Assembly (NCBI RefSeq): GCF_000716675.1
Contig: NZ_JNXT01000077.1
Location: 1 to 34,559, forward strand
Length of the DNA: 34,559 bases
Direction: 5' to 3'
DNA from: Streptomyces alboflavus
GTDB lineage: Bacteria > Actinomycetota > Actinomycetes > Streptomycetales > Streptomycetaceae
Numbering within the stretch: the stretch's first letter is position 1; each line of letters starts with the position of its first letter. The notes beneath the pieces are model-generated. The model searched no databases. It saw nothing but the letters and a program-made list of their open reading frames with translations, and had not been told where the DNA came from. Positions 7,446 through 15,214 of this stretch are shown here, piece by piece. The translations under genes were made by a program, and so were the position numbers.

Positions 7446-7715
7446 TCAGGCAGGGGCCTGGCGGCGGTGCAGACGGCGGGTGGGGCGAAGCAGCAGGGAG
7501 AGGAGCGCGGCCGACACGGCCAGGGCTCCGACCAGGGTCGTGGGGCTGCTTCCGGGGCCGAGCGCCATGTGCGTGATGAACGCTCCGATCAGTGCGCCGC
7601 CCACGCCGGTCGCGAGGACCAGCGTCCGTGCGGGCAGCCGGTGCGGAAGGCGGCGGGCCGTCGCCCAGGCGAGGGCCAGGCCGATCAGTGCGGAGCCGAG
7701 TGCTTCGAGGATCAC
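7446..7715 (-). CDS. Small integral membrane protein, about three TM segments
   Basis: 89 residues with hydrophobic stretches near residues 3-18, 31-50 and 60-76, and a basic C-terminal tail (RPTRRLHRRQAPA). The glycine-rich pattern (GSALIGLALAW, GVGGALIGAFI) resembles small YeaQ/YmgE-like membrane proteins, but I cannot assign a family. The GTG start (complement of 7713-7715) has a strong RBS, GGGAGGGAA. It is convergent with the ferritin-like gene, 29 bp away. Confidence 0.75.
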   Translation of the reverse strand: MILEALGSALIGLALAWATARRLPHRLPARTLVLATGVGGALIGAFITHMALGPGSSPTTLVGALAVSAALLSLLLRPTRRLHRRQAPA

Positions 7716-7882
7716 GGTGTGTTCCCTCCCTTGAATGGACCAGGTGCAAAACGGTCGTAGCCGGTCTTACCCCGGCTGCCGGAACACAACCCTCCATACC
7801 CACCGCGCACCGGAGCGCGGACGGCGGTGAACTCGGCGCACCCGCCACGTAGTCGAGGCACCCGCGGCGGAGCCGCCGCGTG

Positions 7883-7959
7883 TGCGCACCTGGCGGAAGG
7901 GCCACGGTGCGCACACGGCGGAAGGACCACGGGTGCGCACATGACGGAAGGGCCCGGAG
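7883..7959. repeat. Three tandem 25-26 bp repeats running into a terminator
   Basis: Units begin with TGCGCAC at 7883, 7908 and 7934 and continue (a/c)(t/c)g(g/a)cGGAAGG(g/a)CC. The third unit supplies the 5' arm of the terminator at 7943-7983. The rest of the 7716-7998 spacer holds a small GC-rich inverted repeat (about 7864-7880) and no gene. Confidence 0.7.
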
Positions 7960-7983
7960 GCGATGCCTCCGGGCCCTTCCGTC
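7943..7983 (-). terminator. Long perfect hairpin terminator of the DUF3107 gene
   Basis: A perfect 19-bp stem (7943-7961 with 7965-7983) and a three-base loop, 15 bp beyond the stop of the minus-strand DUF3107 gene. No T-run follows. Confidence 0.85.
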
Positions 7984-7998
7984 GTCCTGCGTGCGGTC

Positions 7999-8226
7999 CT
8001 ACAGGGCGCCGAAGCCCACCTTGCGCACGGTCGGCTCGCCGATCTCCACGTACGCGAGGCGGTCGGCCGGCACCAGGACCTTGCGGCCCTTGTCGTCCGC
8101 CAGAGTCAGCAGCTGGGCCTTGCCCGACAGGGCGTCGGCCACCGCGCTCTCGACCTCCTCGACGCTCTGACCGCTCTCCAGAACGATCTCGCGAGGCGCG
8201 TGCTGCACGCCGATCTTGACCTCCAC
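7999..8226 (-). CDS. DUF3107 family small protein
   Basis: 75 residues: MEVKIGVQHAPREIVLESGQ at the start and a conserved PADRLAYVEIGEPTVRKVGF end. It is a compact alpha/beta protein and matches DUF3107, the family of mycobacterial TB9.4 (Rv3208A). Function unknown. The GTG start (complement of 8224-8226) has a strong GGAGGG RBS. It lies downstream of, and codirectional with, the TetR gene, the same pairing as in mycobacteria. A 146-bp gap separates the two, so it may have its own promoter. Confidence 0.9.
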   Translation of the reverse strand: MEVKIGVQHAPREIVLESGQSVEEVESAVADALSGKAQLLTLADDKGRKVLVPADRLAYVEIGEPTVRKVGFGAL

Positions 8227-8372
8227 GCTTTGTCCCTCCGACGGTCAGTGATGTGCGCGGTCGCCCGCGCCGTACCCAGCACAGATTAGCCCGGAGAGGG
8301 GACAGGATCGGTTCCGGCCGTGCACGCCAGGAGCGAACACGGCGGCCGCGGGGGACGGGAACAAACGCGCGG

Positions 8373-9014
8373 TCAGTGACCTTCGGCGCCGTGCAGCGGG
8401 AAGCCCGCGATGCCGCGCCAGGCCAGCGAGGTGAGCAGCTGCACCGCCTTCTCGCGCGGGACGCCGCCGTCGCTGTGCAGCCAGTAGCGCGCGACGACCT
8501 GGGAGAGGCCGCCGAGACCCGAGGCCAGGAGCATCGACTCGGCCTTGGAGAGTCCGGTGTCCTCCGCGATGACCTCGCAGATCGCCTCCGCGCACTCCAG
8601 GGTCACCTTGTCCACGCGCTCGCGGACCGCGGGCTCGTTCGTCAGGTCCGACTCGAAGACCAGGCGGAACGCGCCGCCGTCGTCCTCGACGTACCCGAAG
8701 TAGGCGTCCATCGTCGCGCCGACGCGCTGCTTGTTGTCCGTCGTCGACGCGAGCGCCGCGCGCACCGCCTGCAGCAGGTTCTCGCAGTGCTGGTCGAGCA
8801 GCGCCAGATAGAGGTCGAGCTTGCCGGGGAAGTGCTGGTAGAGCACCGGCTTGCTGACGCCGGCCCGCTCGGCGATGTCGTCCATGGCGGCCGCGTGGTA
8901 CCCCTGGGCCACGAAGACCTCCTGGGCCGCGCCCAGGAGCTGGTTGCGTCGGGCACGGCGCGGCAGGCGTGTGCCCCGCGGGCGCGCCGCCTCTGTCTGC
9001 TCGATGGCTGTCAC
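8373..9014 (-). CDS. TetR/AcrR family transcriptional regulator
   Basis: 213 residues. The N-terminal helix-turn-helix is clear: LLGAAQEVFVAQGYHAAAMD then IAERAGVSKPVLYQHFPGK, about residues 22-66. The C-terminal ligand/dimer domain has the pattern seen in actinobacterial TetR proteins next to DUF3107 (compare Rv3208). The ligand and targets are unknown. The start is GTG at 9014 with the RBS GGGAGG four bases upstream; the frame continues upstream without a better start. It may control the neighbouring DUF3107 gene or the flanking divergent operon, but no operator was identified. Confidence 0.9.
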   Translation of the reverse strand: MTAIEQTEAARPRGTRLPRRARRNQLLGAAQEVFVAQGYHAAAMDDIAERAGVSKPVLYQHFPGKLDLYLALLDQHCENLLQAVRAALASTTDNKQRVGATMDAYFGYVEDDGGAFRLVFESDLTNEPAVRERVDKVTLECAEAICEVIAEDTGLSKAESMLLASGLGGLSQVVARYWLHSDGGVPREKAVQLLTSLAWRGIAGFPLHGAEGH

Positions 9015-9194
9015 GCCGCCTCCCAAAGTCGTCCTTGTGCTGCGGTGTGCGCCGCGCCGCCATCGTACTTTTCGGTAACTGTGATGTGCGCGGTGCGAGC
9101 GCAGAATTTCACGGACTGGATGCCCTCGACAGATCCGCGCAGCCGTGCGTAGCAGGGCAAACACGGGCAGCTGTGTGTTTGTCGGCCGCCCGGA

Positions 9195-9422
9195 TCAGCG
9201 GTAGTCGTCCTCGTCGAGGGACACCACGCGCGCCTGTTCGGCCACATCGGCCTCATTGGCGGCGTCCGGGTCGCGGTCCTGGAGGGAGTCGTCCCGCTCG
9301 GGGGTGAGGTCGGCGTGCTGCTCGGCCGCGTCCGCCTCGGGGGTCTCCGTGTTGCTCTCGTCCCCGGTGTCTTCTTCCTCGAATTCCTCGAAGGTCTCCG
9401 GGTCGCTGGGGTCGACGGTCAT
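9195..9422 (-). CDS. Small acidic, probably disordered protein
   Basis: 75 residues, very rich in Asp and Glu (SDPETFEEFEEEDTGDESN), ending VSLDEDDYR. No membrane segment, signal peptide or recognised domain. Coding status is supported by an ATG with an RBS, AGGAG, six bases upstream, and by conserved-looking termini. Its own leader hairpin (9430-9457) overlaps the RBS. It diverges from the alpha/beta hydrolase gene at 9549. Confidence 0.65.
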   Translation of the reverse strand: MTVDPSDPETFEEFEEEDTGDESNTETPEADAAEQHADLTPERDDSLQDRDPDAANEADVAEQARVVSLDEDDYR

Positions 9423-9429
9423 GTGGACT

Positions 9430-9457
9430 CCTAGGCTCGCTTGTCTATGAGCCTAGG
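9430..9457 (-). promoter_or_regulatory. Leader hairpin overlapping the RBS of the acidic protein
   Basis: CCTAGGCTC (9430-9438) pairs perfectly with GAGCCTAGG (9449-9457) around a 10-base loop. On the minus-strand mRNA the 3' arm contains the first part of the TAGGAG RBS, so folding would limit ribosome access. It could equally be a DNA operator. Confidence 0.5.
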
Positions 9458-9535
9458 GAAGACGTGCGGGAGCCGCTACGCGATCTGTACGGGATCTGTG
9501 ATGCCGAACACGCGATCCCACGCGTGATCGTCTCG

Positions 9536-9541
9536 TAACAT
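9536..9541 (+). promoter_or_regulatory. Candidate -10 element for a leaderless transcript
   Basis: TAACAT ends seven bases before the ATG at 9549, which has no RBS. The expected transcription start would coincide with the start codon. No good -35 hexamer is visible, so confidence is moderate. Confidence 0.4.
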
Positions 9542-9548
9542 TGCCCGC

Positions 9549-10592
9549 ATGCCTTCGACCGAGTTGCCGCATGTGCTGGCCGCTGCCGCCGCCCCCAAGC
9601 CGGGCGCCGTCGCCGTCGCCGAGGGCGAGCGGCTCGCCTCGGTCACGCTGCCCGGACTCACCCTGAACGTGCGCTCGCGCCCGTCGACGCGCCCCGGACT
9701 GCCGCCCGCGCTGTACGTGCACGGGCTCGGCGGGTCCTCCCTGAACTGGTCGGCGCTGATGCCGCTGCTCGAGGACGTCGTGGACTGCGAGGCCCTCGAC
9801 CTGCCCGGCTTCGGGGACTCGCCGCCGCCGGACGACGGCGACTACTCGGTCACCGGGCACGCGCGCGCGGTCATCCGCCACCTGGACGCCAGCGGACGCG
9901 GTCCCGTGCACCTGGTGGCCAACTCGATGGGCGGCGCCGTGTCGACACGTGTCGCCGCGGTCCGGCCGGACCTGGTGCGCACGCTCACGCTGATCTCGCC
10001 CGCGCTGCCCGAGCTGCGGGTGCAGCGCACGGCGGTGCCCACGGGCCTGCTCGCCGTGCCCGGCGTCGCGGGCCTGTTCACGCGGCTCACCGAGGACTGG
10101 ACGGCCGAGCAGCGGGTGCGCGGTGTGCTCGGGCTCTGTTACGGGGATCCGGGGCGGGTCACGCCCGAGGGCTTGCGGGCGGCGGTGCGCGAGATGGAGC
10201 GGCGCCTGGCCCTGCCGTACTTCTGGGACGCGATGGCCCGGTCGGCCCGCGGCATCGTGAACGCGTACACCCTCGGCGGCCAGCACGGTCTGTGGCGGCA
10301 GGCCGAGCGGGTGCTCGCGCCGACCCTGCTCGTGTACGGCGGCCGGGACCAGCTTGTGTCGTACCGCATGGCGCGCCGGGCGTCGGCCGCCTTCCGCTAC
10401 TCCCGGCTGCTCACGCTGCCGGACGCGGGGCACGTGGCGATGATGGAGTATCCGGAGACCGTGGCCACCGCGATTCGTGAACTTCTGGCCGATACAGGGG
10501 AGTTGGCCGGTCCGGATGAGTTGAGTGAGACGCCTGGTGTGCGCGATGGTGGCCGTGTGAGCGACCATCGCGATTCGGGTACGAGGAGCTGA
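9549..10592 (+). CDS. Alpha/beta-fold hydrolase
   Basis: 347 residues, cytosolic by sequence. ALYVHGLGGSSLNW gives the oxyanion loop, DLPGFGDSPPP follows, the nucleophile is in VANSMGGA (Ser near residue 126), the acid in LLVYGGRDQLV and the His in DAGHVAMMEYPE. The best general match is the hydrolase family that includes esterases and C-C bond hydrolases; the substrate is unknown. The last 30 residues are polar and probably disordered. No RBS precedes ATG 9549 and a -10-like TAACAT sits at leaderless distance. The DUF3152 gene starts eight bases after the stop, so the two probably form an operon. Confidence 0.88.
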   Translation: MPSTELPHVLAAAAAPKPGAVAVAEGERLASVTLPGLTLNVRSRPSTRPGLPPALYVHGLGGSSLNWSALMPLLEDVVDCEALDLPGFGDSPPPDDGDYSVTGHARAVIRHLDASGRGPVHLVANSMGGAVSTRVAAVRPDLVRTLTLISPALPELRVQRTAVPTGLLAVPGVAGLFTRLTEDWTAEQRVRGVLGLCYGDPGRVTPEGLRAAVREMERRLALPYFWDAMARSARGIVNAYTLGGQHGLWRQAERVLAPTLLVYGGRDQLVSYRMARRASAAFRYSRLLTLPDAGHVAMMEYPETVATAIRELLADTGELAGPDELSETPGVRDGGRVSDHRDSGTRS

Positions 10593-10600
10593 GGCGCCGC

Positions 10601-12079
10601 GTGGGACGTCATAGCCGCCGCGGCCCGGCCGCCGCATCGGGTACCACCGGCACCTCCGGCATAGGGGGCACCAGTCCCCGGACACAGCCGACCCAGCCGA
10701 CCCAGGCGCCCCCGGCCGCCTCCGCCGAGGACGGCGGCTCCGGCCGCCGCAGACGCGGCACGGCCCCCGACGGCACGCCCGCCCACGGCATCCCCCAGGC
10801 CGTGCCTCCGTACGGCGACCCCGCGCACACGCCCGCCCACGGGTTCCCGCAGCACACCCCGCCGCACGGCGTGCCCCGGCAGACCCCGCCCGGCGGCACC
10901 CCGCACGTGCGCGGCGGGCACCCCGAGCAGCGGGAGGCCGGGGGCGGCTGGGGCGAGGTCGCCGGCGCCGGGCCCCGGATGGGGGCCGGGTACGGCGTCG
11001 TGCCGCCCGGGACGCGTGGGGCGGGGCCCCGGCGTGACTATGTGGACGCCTTCGACGGCGACCTCTCCGACCTCGACGATCCGGACCTGTTCGCCGCCCG
11101 CGGGGTGCCCCCGCGGCGCACCCCGCCCCGTGACCCGTACGAGTCCGTGACGGCGTGGGAGTCCGACGGCTTCGACGGCGGTGACGGCGGTGGGTCCGAT
11201 GACGACGGCGACCCGTACGGCGACGACGACGGCAGGCCCGGCGCCCGTACCGCCAAGGGCCGCGAGAAGAACCGTGCCCGCACCGTCACCGGCATCGCCG
11301 CCGCGGCCGTCACCACCGTCCTCGCCGTCGTCGTGGCCGGTCAGGTCGCCGACGGCGGAGGCGACGACAGCTCGCCCGCGCAGGCCGCGGACAAGGGCGG
11401 CGACACCCGCGACGGCCGCGACCCGGCGTCCCGCTCGGACGACCGGCCGACGCCCACCAAGCCCGCGCCGCCCCGCCCCGCGACGTACGACGAGAAAATG
11501 GGCAAGAAATACCCGCTGGACGCGAAACTCGCCGCGTCCGGGGATTTCGAGGCCATCCGCGGATTCGACAAGGCGCCGGGCAAGGGACAGAAATTCCGCT
11601 ACCGCGTCGACGTCGAGAAGGGCATGGGCCTGGACGGCAACCTGTTCGCGGAAGCCGTGCAGAAGACCCTGAACGACAAGCGGAGTTGGGCGCACGGCGG
11701 CGGCCGCACCTTCGAGCGGATCTCCTCCGGGAAACCCGACTTCGTCATTACGCTGGCCAGCCCTGTGACCACCGCGAAATGGTGCGCCAAATCCGGACTC
11801 GACACGCTCCAGCAGAATGTGTCGTGCGATTCCGCGTCGACTGAACGCGTCATGATCAACGCCTATCGGTGGGCCCGGGGCGCCAAGACCTACGGCGACC
11901 GCATCCACCCCTACCGGCAGATGCTCATCAACCACGAGGTCGGCCACCGGCTCGGCTACGGCCACGTCGACTGCCGCCGCGACGGCGAGCTGGCGCCGGT
12001 CATGCAGCAGCAGACCAAGTTCCTCGACCACGACGGGATCCGCTGCAAGGCCAACCCCTGGGCGTTCCCCGAGAGTTGA
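10601..12079 (+). CDS. DUF3152 membrane-anchored metzincin-like protein
   Basis: 492 residues. Residues 1-225 are Pro/Gly/Asp-rich and disordered, with HGxP-type repeats (GIPQAVPPYGDP, HGFPQHTPPHG). One transmembrane segment lies near 228-247, followed by an acidic linker and a C-terminal DUF3152 domain. That domain has the zinc-protease motif HEVGHRLGYGH (445-455, fitting HExxHxxGxxH) and a downstream PVMQQ that could be the Met-turn. Two cysteines (KWCAKS, NVSCDS) and the later DCRR and RCK may form disulfides, consistent with an extracytoplasmic domain. The mycobacterial counterpart is next to moeZ (Rv3207c). Proteolysis is inferred from the motif only. The start is GTG 10601, with GAGG seven bases upstream. 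Confidence 0.88.
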   Translation: MGRHSRRGPAAASGTTGTSGIGGTSPRTQPTQPTQAPPAASAEDGGSGRRRRGTAPDGTPAHGIPQAVPPYGDPAHTPAHGFPQHTPPHGVPRQTPPGGTPHVRGGHPEQREAGGGWGEVAGAGPRMGAGYGVVPPGTRGAGPRRDYVDAFDGDLSDLDDPDLFAARGVPPRRTPPRDPYESVTAWESDGFDGGDGGGSDDDGDPYGDDDGRPGARTAKGREKNRARTVTGIAAAAVTTVLAVVVAGQVADGGGDDSSPAQAADKGGDTRDGRDPASRSDDRPTPTKPAPPRPATYDEKMGKKYPLDAKLAASGDFEAIRGFDKAPGKGQKFRYRVDVEKGMGLDGNLFAEAVQKTLNDKRSWAHGGGRTFERISSGKPDFVITLASPVTTAKWCAKSGLDTLQQNVSCDSASTERVMINAYRWARGAKTYGDRIHPYRQMLINHEVGHRLGYGHVDCRRDGELAPVMQQQTKFLDHDGIRCKANPWAFPES

Positions 12080-12121
12080 GCCGGTCCCGGCACCGGAACG
12101 GGGGACGAACCGGGCATCGCG

Positions 12122-12150
12122 TTGACTTTCCGCGCGGCATCGTCCATATT
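12122..12150 (+). promoter_or_regulatory. Housekeeping-type promoter of the ABC transporter leader
   Basis: TTGACT (12122-12127), a 17-bp spacer, then CATATT (12145-12150). The predicted transcription start falls at about 12157-12158, the first base of an ATG, so transcripts would be leaderless for the short ORF that follows. Confidence 0.6.
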
Positions 12151-12157
12151 TCTCCGC

Positions 12158-12250
12158 ATGTCGATCCGTCACGCCTCCGTGAGCGCCGCCCTTGAGCTGG
12201 CGCTGTTCGGCGTGACCGCGCTCTGCGTGGCCGACATTCACTGTCGCTGA
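12158..12250 (+). CDS. Putative leaderless 30-codon leader peptide
   Basis: Begins MSIRHASVSAALEL and ends LCVADIHCR. It starts exactly where the promoter at 12122-12150 should initiate, and it has no RBS. It has a mid hydrophobic stretch, with two Cys among the last nine residues. It precedes the ABC transporter operon by 200 nt. Leaderless short ORFs with terminal Cys codons act as cysteine-responsive attenuators in mycobacteria, so a cis-regulatory role is plausible. The peptide might instead be a small membrane protein. Confidence 0.5.
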   Translation: MSIRHASVSAALELALFGVTALCVADIHCR

Positions 12251-12402
12251 CGCCCGCCCCCGGCGAGTGCGTCGCTTCTGCTTCGTTTGTCCTGGCCCTG
12301 CCGCAATTCTCCCCGCCGTGTGCCCGAACCGCCTTCGAGCGGTGCGCGCGGTGGGCCGCGGCGGGCCCGAAGCCGCGCTCGGCGTGCTGCGCCCCGGGTG
12401 GG

Positions 12403-12445
12403 CTCTCGCGAATCCTTGAATCTTTCTCTTTCGCTTTCCGAGAGG
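12403..12445 (+). promoter_or_regulatory. Possible RBS-sequestering stem before the transporter operon
   Basis: CTCTCG (12403-12408) can pair with CGAGAG (12439-12444), which includes most of the GAGAGG RBS (12440-12445) of the substrate-binding protein. A nested CGAA/TTCG pairing would extend it. The rest of 12251-12452 holds short GC stems but no further gene. Confidence 0.35.
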
Positions 12446-12452
12446 CACTCCG

Positions 12453-14180
12453 ATGCGTCTGCGTCGTCAGAAGTCCGTCATATCCCGTCGCGTGGCAGTG
12501 GCATCCGCCACCCTGGTCGTGCTGTCCGTCGGCGCCGCCGCATGCGCGGGCCCGGACGACAAGAGCGCGGCGGGCGGCGGCGGCAAGCCGCAGCGGGGCG
12601 GCACGCTCACCGTCCTCAACAGCAGCCCGCAGAGCGACTTCGACCCGGCGCGCCTCTACACCTCCGGCGGCGGCAACGTCCCGAGCCTCGTCTTCCGCAC
12701 CCTGACCACCCGCAACCGCGAGGACGGCGCCGAGGGCACCAAGGTCGTCCCCGACCTCGCCGAGGGCCTCGGCAAGCCGAGCAAGAACGCCACCGTGTGG
12801 ACGTACAAGATCAAGAAGGGGGTCAAGTTCGAGGACGGCACGCCGGTCACCACCAAGGACATCAAGTACGGCATCGAGCGCTCCTTCGCCGCCGAACTGT
12901 CCGGCGGCGCGCCCTTCCTGCGGGACTGGCTCATCGGCGGCGCCACGTACCAGGGCCCCTACAAGGACAAGAAGGGCCTGGACTCCGTCGAGACGCCGGA
13001 CGACCAGACGATCGTCTTCCGCCTGAACAAGCCCGTCGGCGACTTCGACTACGTGGCCACGCAGACCTCGTTCGCGCCCGTCCCGAAGGCCAAGGACAAG
13101 GGCACCAAGTACGAGGAGCACCCGGTCTCGACCGGCCCCTACAAGGTCGTCAAGAACAGCGGCGACGGCGAGCGGCTCCAGCTGGAGCGCAACCCGCACT
13201 GGTCCGCCGAGACCGACGCCGAGCGCAAGGCCTACCCCGACAAGATCGACGTCCGCTCCGGCCTCAACTCGTCCGTCATCAACCAGCGGCTCTCCGCGAG
13301 CCAGGGCGCCGACGCCGCCGCGATCACGACCGACACCAACCTCGGGCCCGCCGAGCTCGCCAAGGTCAGCGGCGACAAGAAGCTCGCCGCGCAGGTCGGC
13401 ACCGGCCACTTCGGCTACACCAACTACCTCGCCTTCAACCCGAAGGTGAAGCCGTTCGACGACCCCAAGGTCCGCCAGGCCATCGCCTACGCCGTCGACC
13501 GCACCTCCGTCATCAACGCCGCCGGCGGCTCCTCCCTCGCCGAGCCCGCCACCACGTTCCTGCCGAACCAGGAATCCTTCGGATACACGAAGTTCGACCA
13601 CTTCCCCGCGGGCGCCTCCGGCAACGCGAAGAAGGCCAAGGAGCTCCTGAAGCAGGCCGGTCACGAGGACGGCCTGACCATCACGCTCACGCACTCCAAC
13701 GACAAGAACTTCGAGACCAGCCCCGAGATCGCCACCGCCCTCCAGGACGCCCTGAAGAAGGCCGGCATCACCGTCAAGCTCCAGGGCCTGGAGGACAACG
13801 ACTACGAGGACAAGGTCCACGACGCCAAGGACGAGCCCGGCCTGTTCCTCGCCCACTGGGGTGCCGACTGGCCCTCCGGCGGCCCCTTCCTCGCCCCGAT
13901 CTTCGACGGCCGCCAGATCGTCGAGGACGGCTACAACTTCAACTCCAGCTTCCTGAACGACAAGTCGGTCAACCGGGAGATCGACGAGATCAACCAGCTG
14001 ACCGACCACGCCGCCGCCGCGAAGCGCTGGGGCGCCCTCGACAAGAAGATCGGCGCCAAGGCCCTGAACGTGCCGCTGTTCCACCCCGTCTACAAGCGCC
14101 TGTACGGCAAGGACGTCAAGAACGTCGTCATCAGTGACTGGACGGGCGTCCTCGACGTCTCCCAGGTCGCGGTCAAGTAG
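12453..14180 (+). CDS. ABC transporter substrate-binding lipoprotein (SBP_bac_5, peptide type)
   Basis: 575 residues. The N-terminus has a signal with twin arginines (SRRVAVASA) and a lipobox-like GAAAC, so it is probably a lipoprotein exported by Sec or Tat. The mature part has family 5 hallmarks: RGGTLTVLNS, VPDLAEGL, YKIKKGVKFEDGTPVTTKDI, STGPYKV, PKVRQAIAYAVDR and a C-terminal HPVYKRLYG. This family binds di-/oligopeptides, nickel or similar solutes; the ligand cannot be set from sequence. ATG 12453 has GAGAGG eight bases upstream. It is the first structural gene of a four-gene operon, with permease and ATPase genes following at once. Confidence 0.93.
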   Translation: MRLRRQKSVISRRVAVASATLVVLSVGAAACAGPDDKSAAGGGGKPQRGGTLTVLNSSPQSDFDPARLYTSGGGNVPSLVFRTLTTRNREDGAEGTKVVPDLAEGLGKPSKNATVWTYKIKKGVKFEDGTPVTTKDIKYGIERSFAAELSGGAPFLRDWLIGGATYQGPYKDKKGLDSVETPDDQTIVFRLNKPVGDFDYVATQTSFAPVPKAKDKGTKYEEHPVSTGPYKVVKNSGDGERLQLERNPHWSAETDAERKAYPDKIDVRSGLNSSVINQRLSASQGADAAAITTDTNLGPAELAKVSGDKKLAAQVGTGHFGYTNYLAFNPKVKPFDDPKVRQAIAYAVDRTSVINAAGGSSLAEPATTFLPNQESFGYTKFDHFPAGASGNAKKAKELLKQAGHEDGLTITLTHSNDKNFETSPEIATALQDALKKAGITVKLQGLEDNDYEDKVHDAKDEPGLFLAHWGADWPSGGPFLAPIFDGRQIVEDGYNFNSSFLNDKSVNREIDEINQLTDHAAAAKRWGALDKKIGAKALNVPLFHPVYKRLYGKDVKNVVISDWTGVLDVSQVAVK

Positions 14181-14215
14181 CACGGCACCGATCCACGGAT
14201 TCAGGTCAACCTGTC

Positions 14216-15214
14216 ATGAGTGAGGCCCTGTTGGCCTCGGAGACCCCGGGGACGGGTGCCGCCACGGCACCCGCCCCCGCCTCCGGAGCCCGTCAGTTCT
14301 GGCGGCGGCTGCGCACGCAGCGCGCCGCCCTCGTCGCGGCGGCCGTCGTCGCGCTGCTCGTCCTGGTCGCGCTCGCCGCGCCCCTGCTCACCGCCCTGGA
14401 GGGCCAGGACCCCACCTCGTACCACCCCGGTCTCGTCGACTCCGCCCGCGGCGGTGTGCCCGTCGGCTCGTTCGGCGGGATGAGCGCCGACCACTGGCTC
14501 GGCGTCGAACCGCAGACCGGCCGCGACCTGTTCGCACGGCTCGTGCACGGCGCCCGGGTGTCCCTCGGCGTCGCCGTCGTCGCCACCGTCCTCCAGGTCG
14601 CCATCGGTGTCGCCGTCGGGCTCGCCAGCGGCCTCGGCGGGCGCTGGCTCGACCAGACGCTCAGCCGCGCCACCGACGTCATGGTGGCGCTGCCCCTGAT
14701 GGTCCTCGCGCTCGCGCTGCTCGCCGTCGTGCCCAGCGGCTTCCCGCGGCCGGTGCTCGTCGCGCTGGTCATCGGGTTCGTGGGCTGGGGCGGGATCGCG
14801 AAGGTCGTGCGCGCCAAGACCATCTCGCTGAAGTCCCTCGACCATGTCGCGGCGGCCCGGCTCAGCGGCTGGGGCGGCGTCCGGATCGCCCGCCGCGAGC
14901 TGCTGCCCGCGCTCGCCGCGCCCGTCATCACGTACGCGGCGCTGCTCGTCCCCACCAACATCACCGTCGAGGCGGCCCTGTCCTTCCTCGGCGTCGGCGT
15001 GAAGCCGCCCACCGCCTCCTGGGGACAGATGCTGACCTCGGCCGACGTCTGGTACCAGGCGGCCCCGCAGTACCTGCTGCTGCCCGCCGCCGCCCTGTTC
15101 GTGACCGTGCTCGCGCTCACCGTCCTCGGCGACGGCGTGCGCACCGCCCTCGACCCGCGCGCCGCGTCCCGGCTGCGGATCGGCACCGGACGCAAGCGGG
15201 AGGGCGCAGCGTGA
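14216..15214 (+). CDS. ABC transporter permease, DppC/OppC type
   Basis: 332 residues. A cytoplasmic N-terminus (FWRRLRTQRAAL) leads into the first TM helix, a periplasm-facing loop with DHWLGVEPQTGRDLFARLVHGARVSL (a typical OppC motif), then five more TM segments. The EAA loop is AARLSGWGGVRIARRELLP. It forms the membrane channel together with the next gene product. The stop overlaps the GTG start of the following permease by four bases. The OppC-type gene precedes the OppB-type gene, the reverse of the usual order. Confidence 0.92.
   Translation: MSEALLASETPGTGAATAPAPASGARQFWRRLRTQRAALVAAAVVALLVLVALAAPLLTALEGQDPTSYHPGLVDSARGGVPVGSFGGMSADHWLGVEPQTGRDLFARLVHGARVSLGVAVVATVLQVAIGVAVGLASGLGGRWLDQTLSRATDVMVALPLMVLALALLAVVPSGFPRPVLVALVIGFVGWGGIAKVVRAKTISLKSLDHVAAARLSGWGGVRIARRELLPALAAPVITYAALLVPTNITVEAALSFLGVGVKPPTASWGQMLTSADVWYQAAPQYLLLPAAALFVTVLALTVLGDGVRTALDPRAASRLRIGTGRKREGAA

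Noticed and set aside
7883..7959. CRISPR-like array
   Set aside because: Three contiguous units with no unique spacers; they are simple tandem repeats.
12000..14183. Long minus-strand open frame across the substrate-binding protein gene
   Set aside because: The plus-strand frame encodes a full SBP_bac_5 lipoprotein with an RBS; the opposite frame is a GC-bias shadow.
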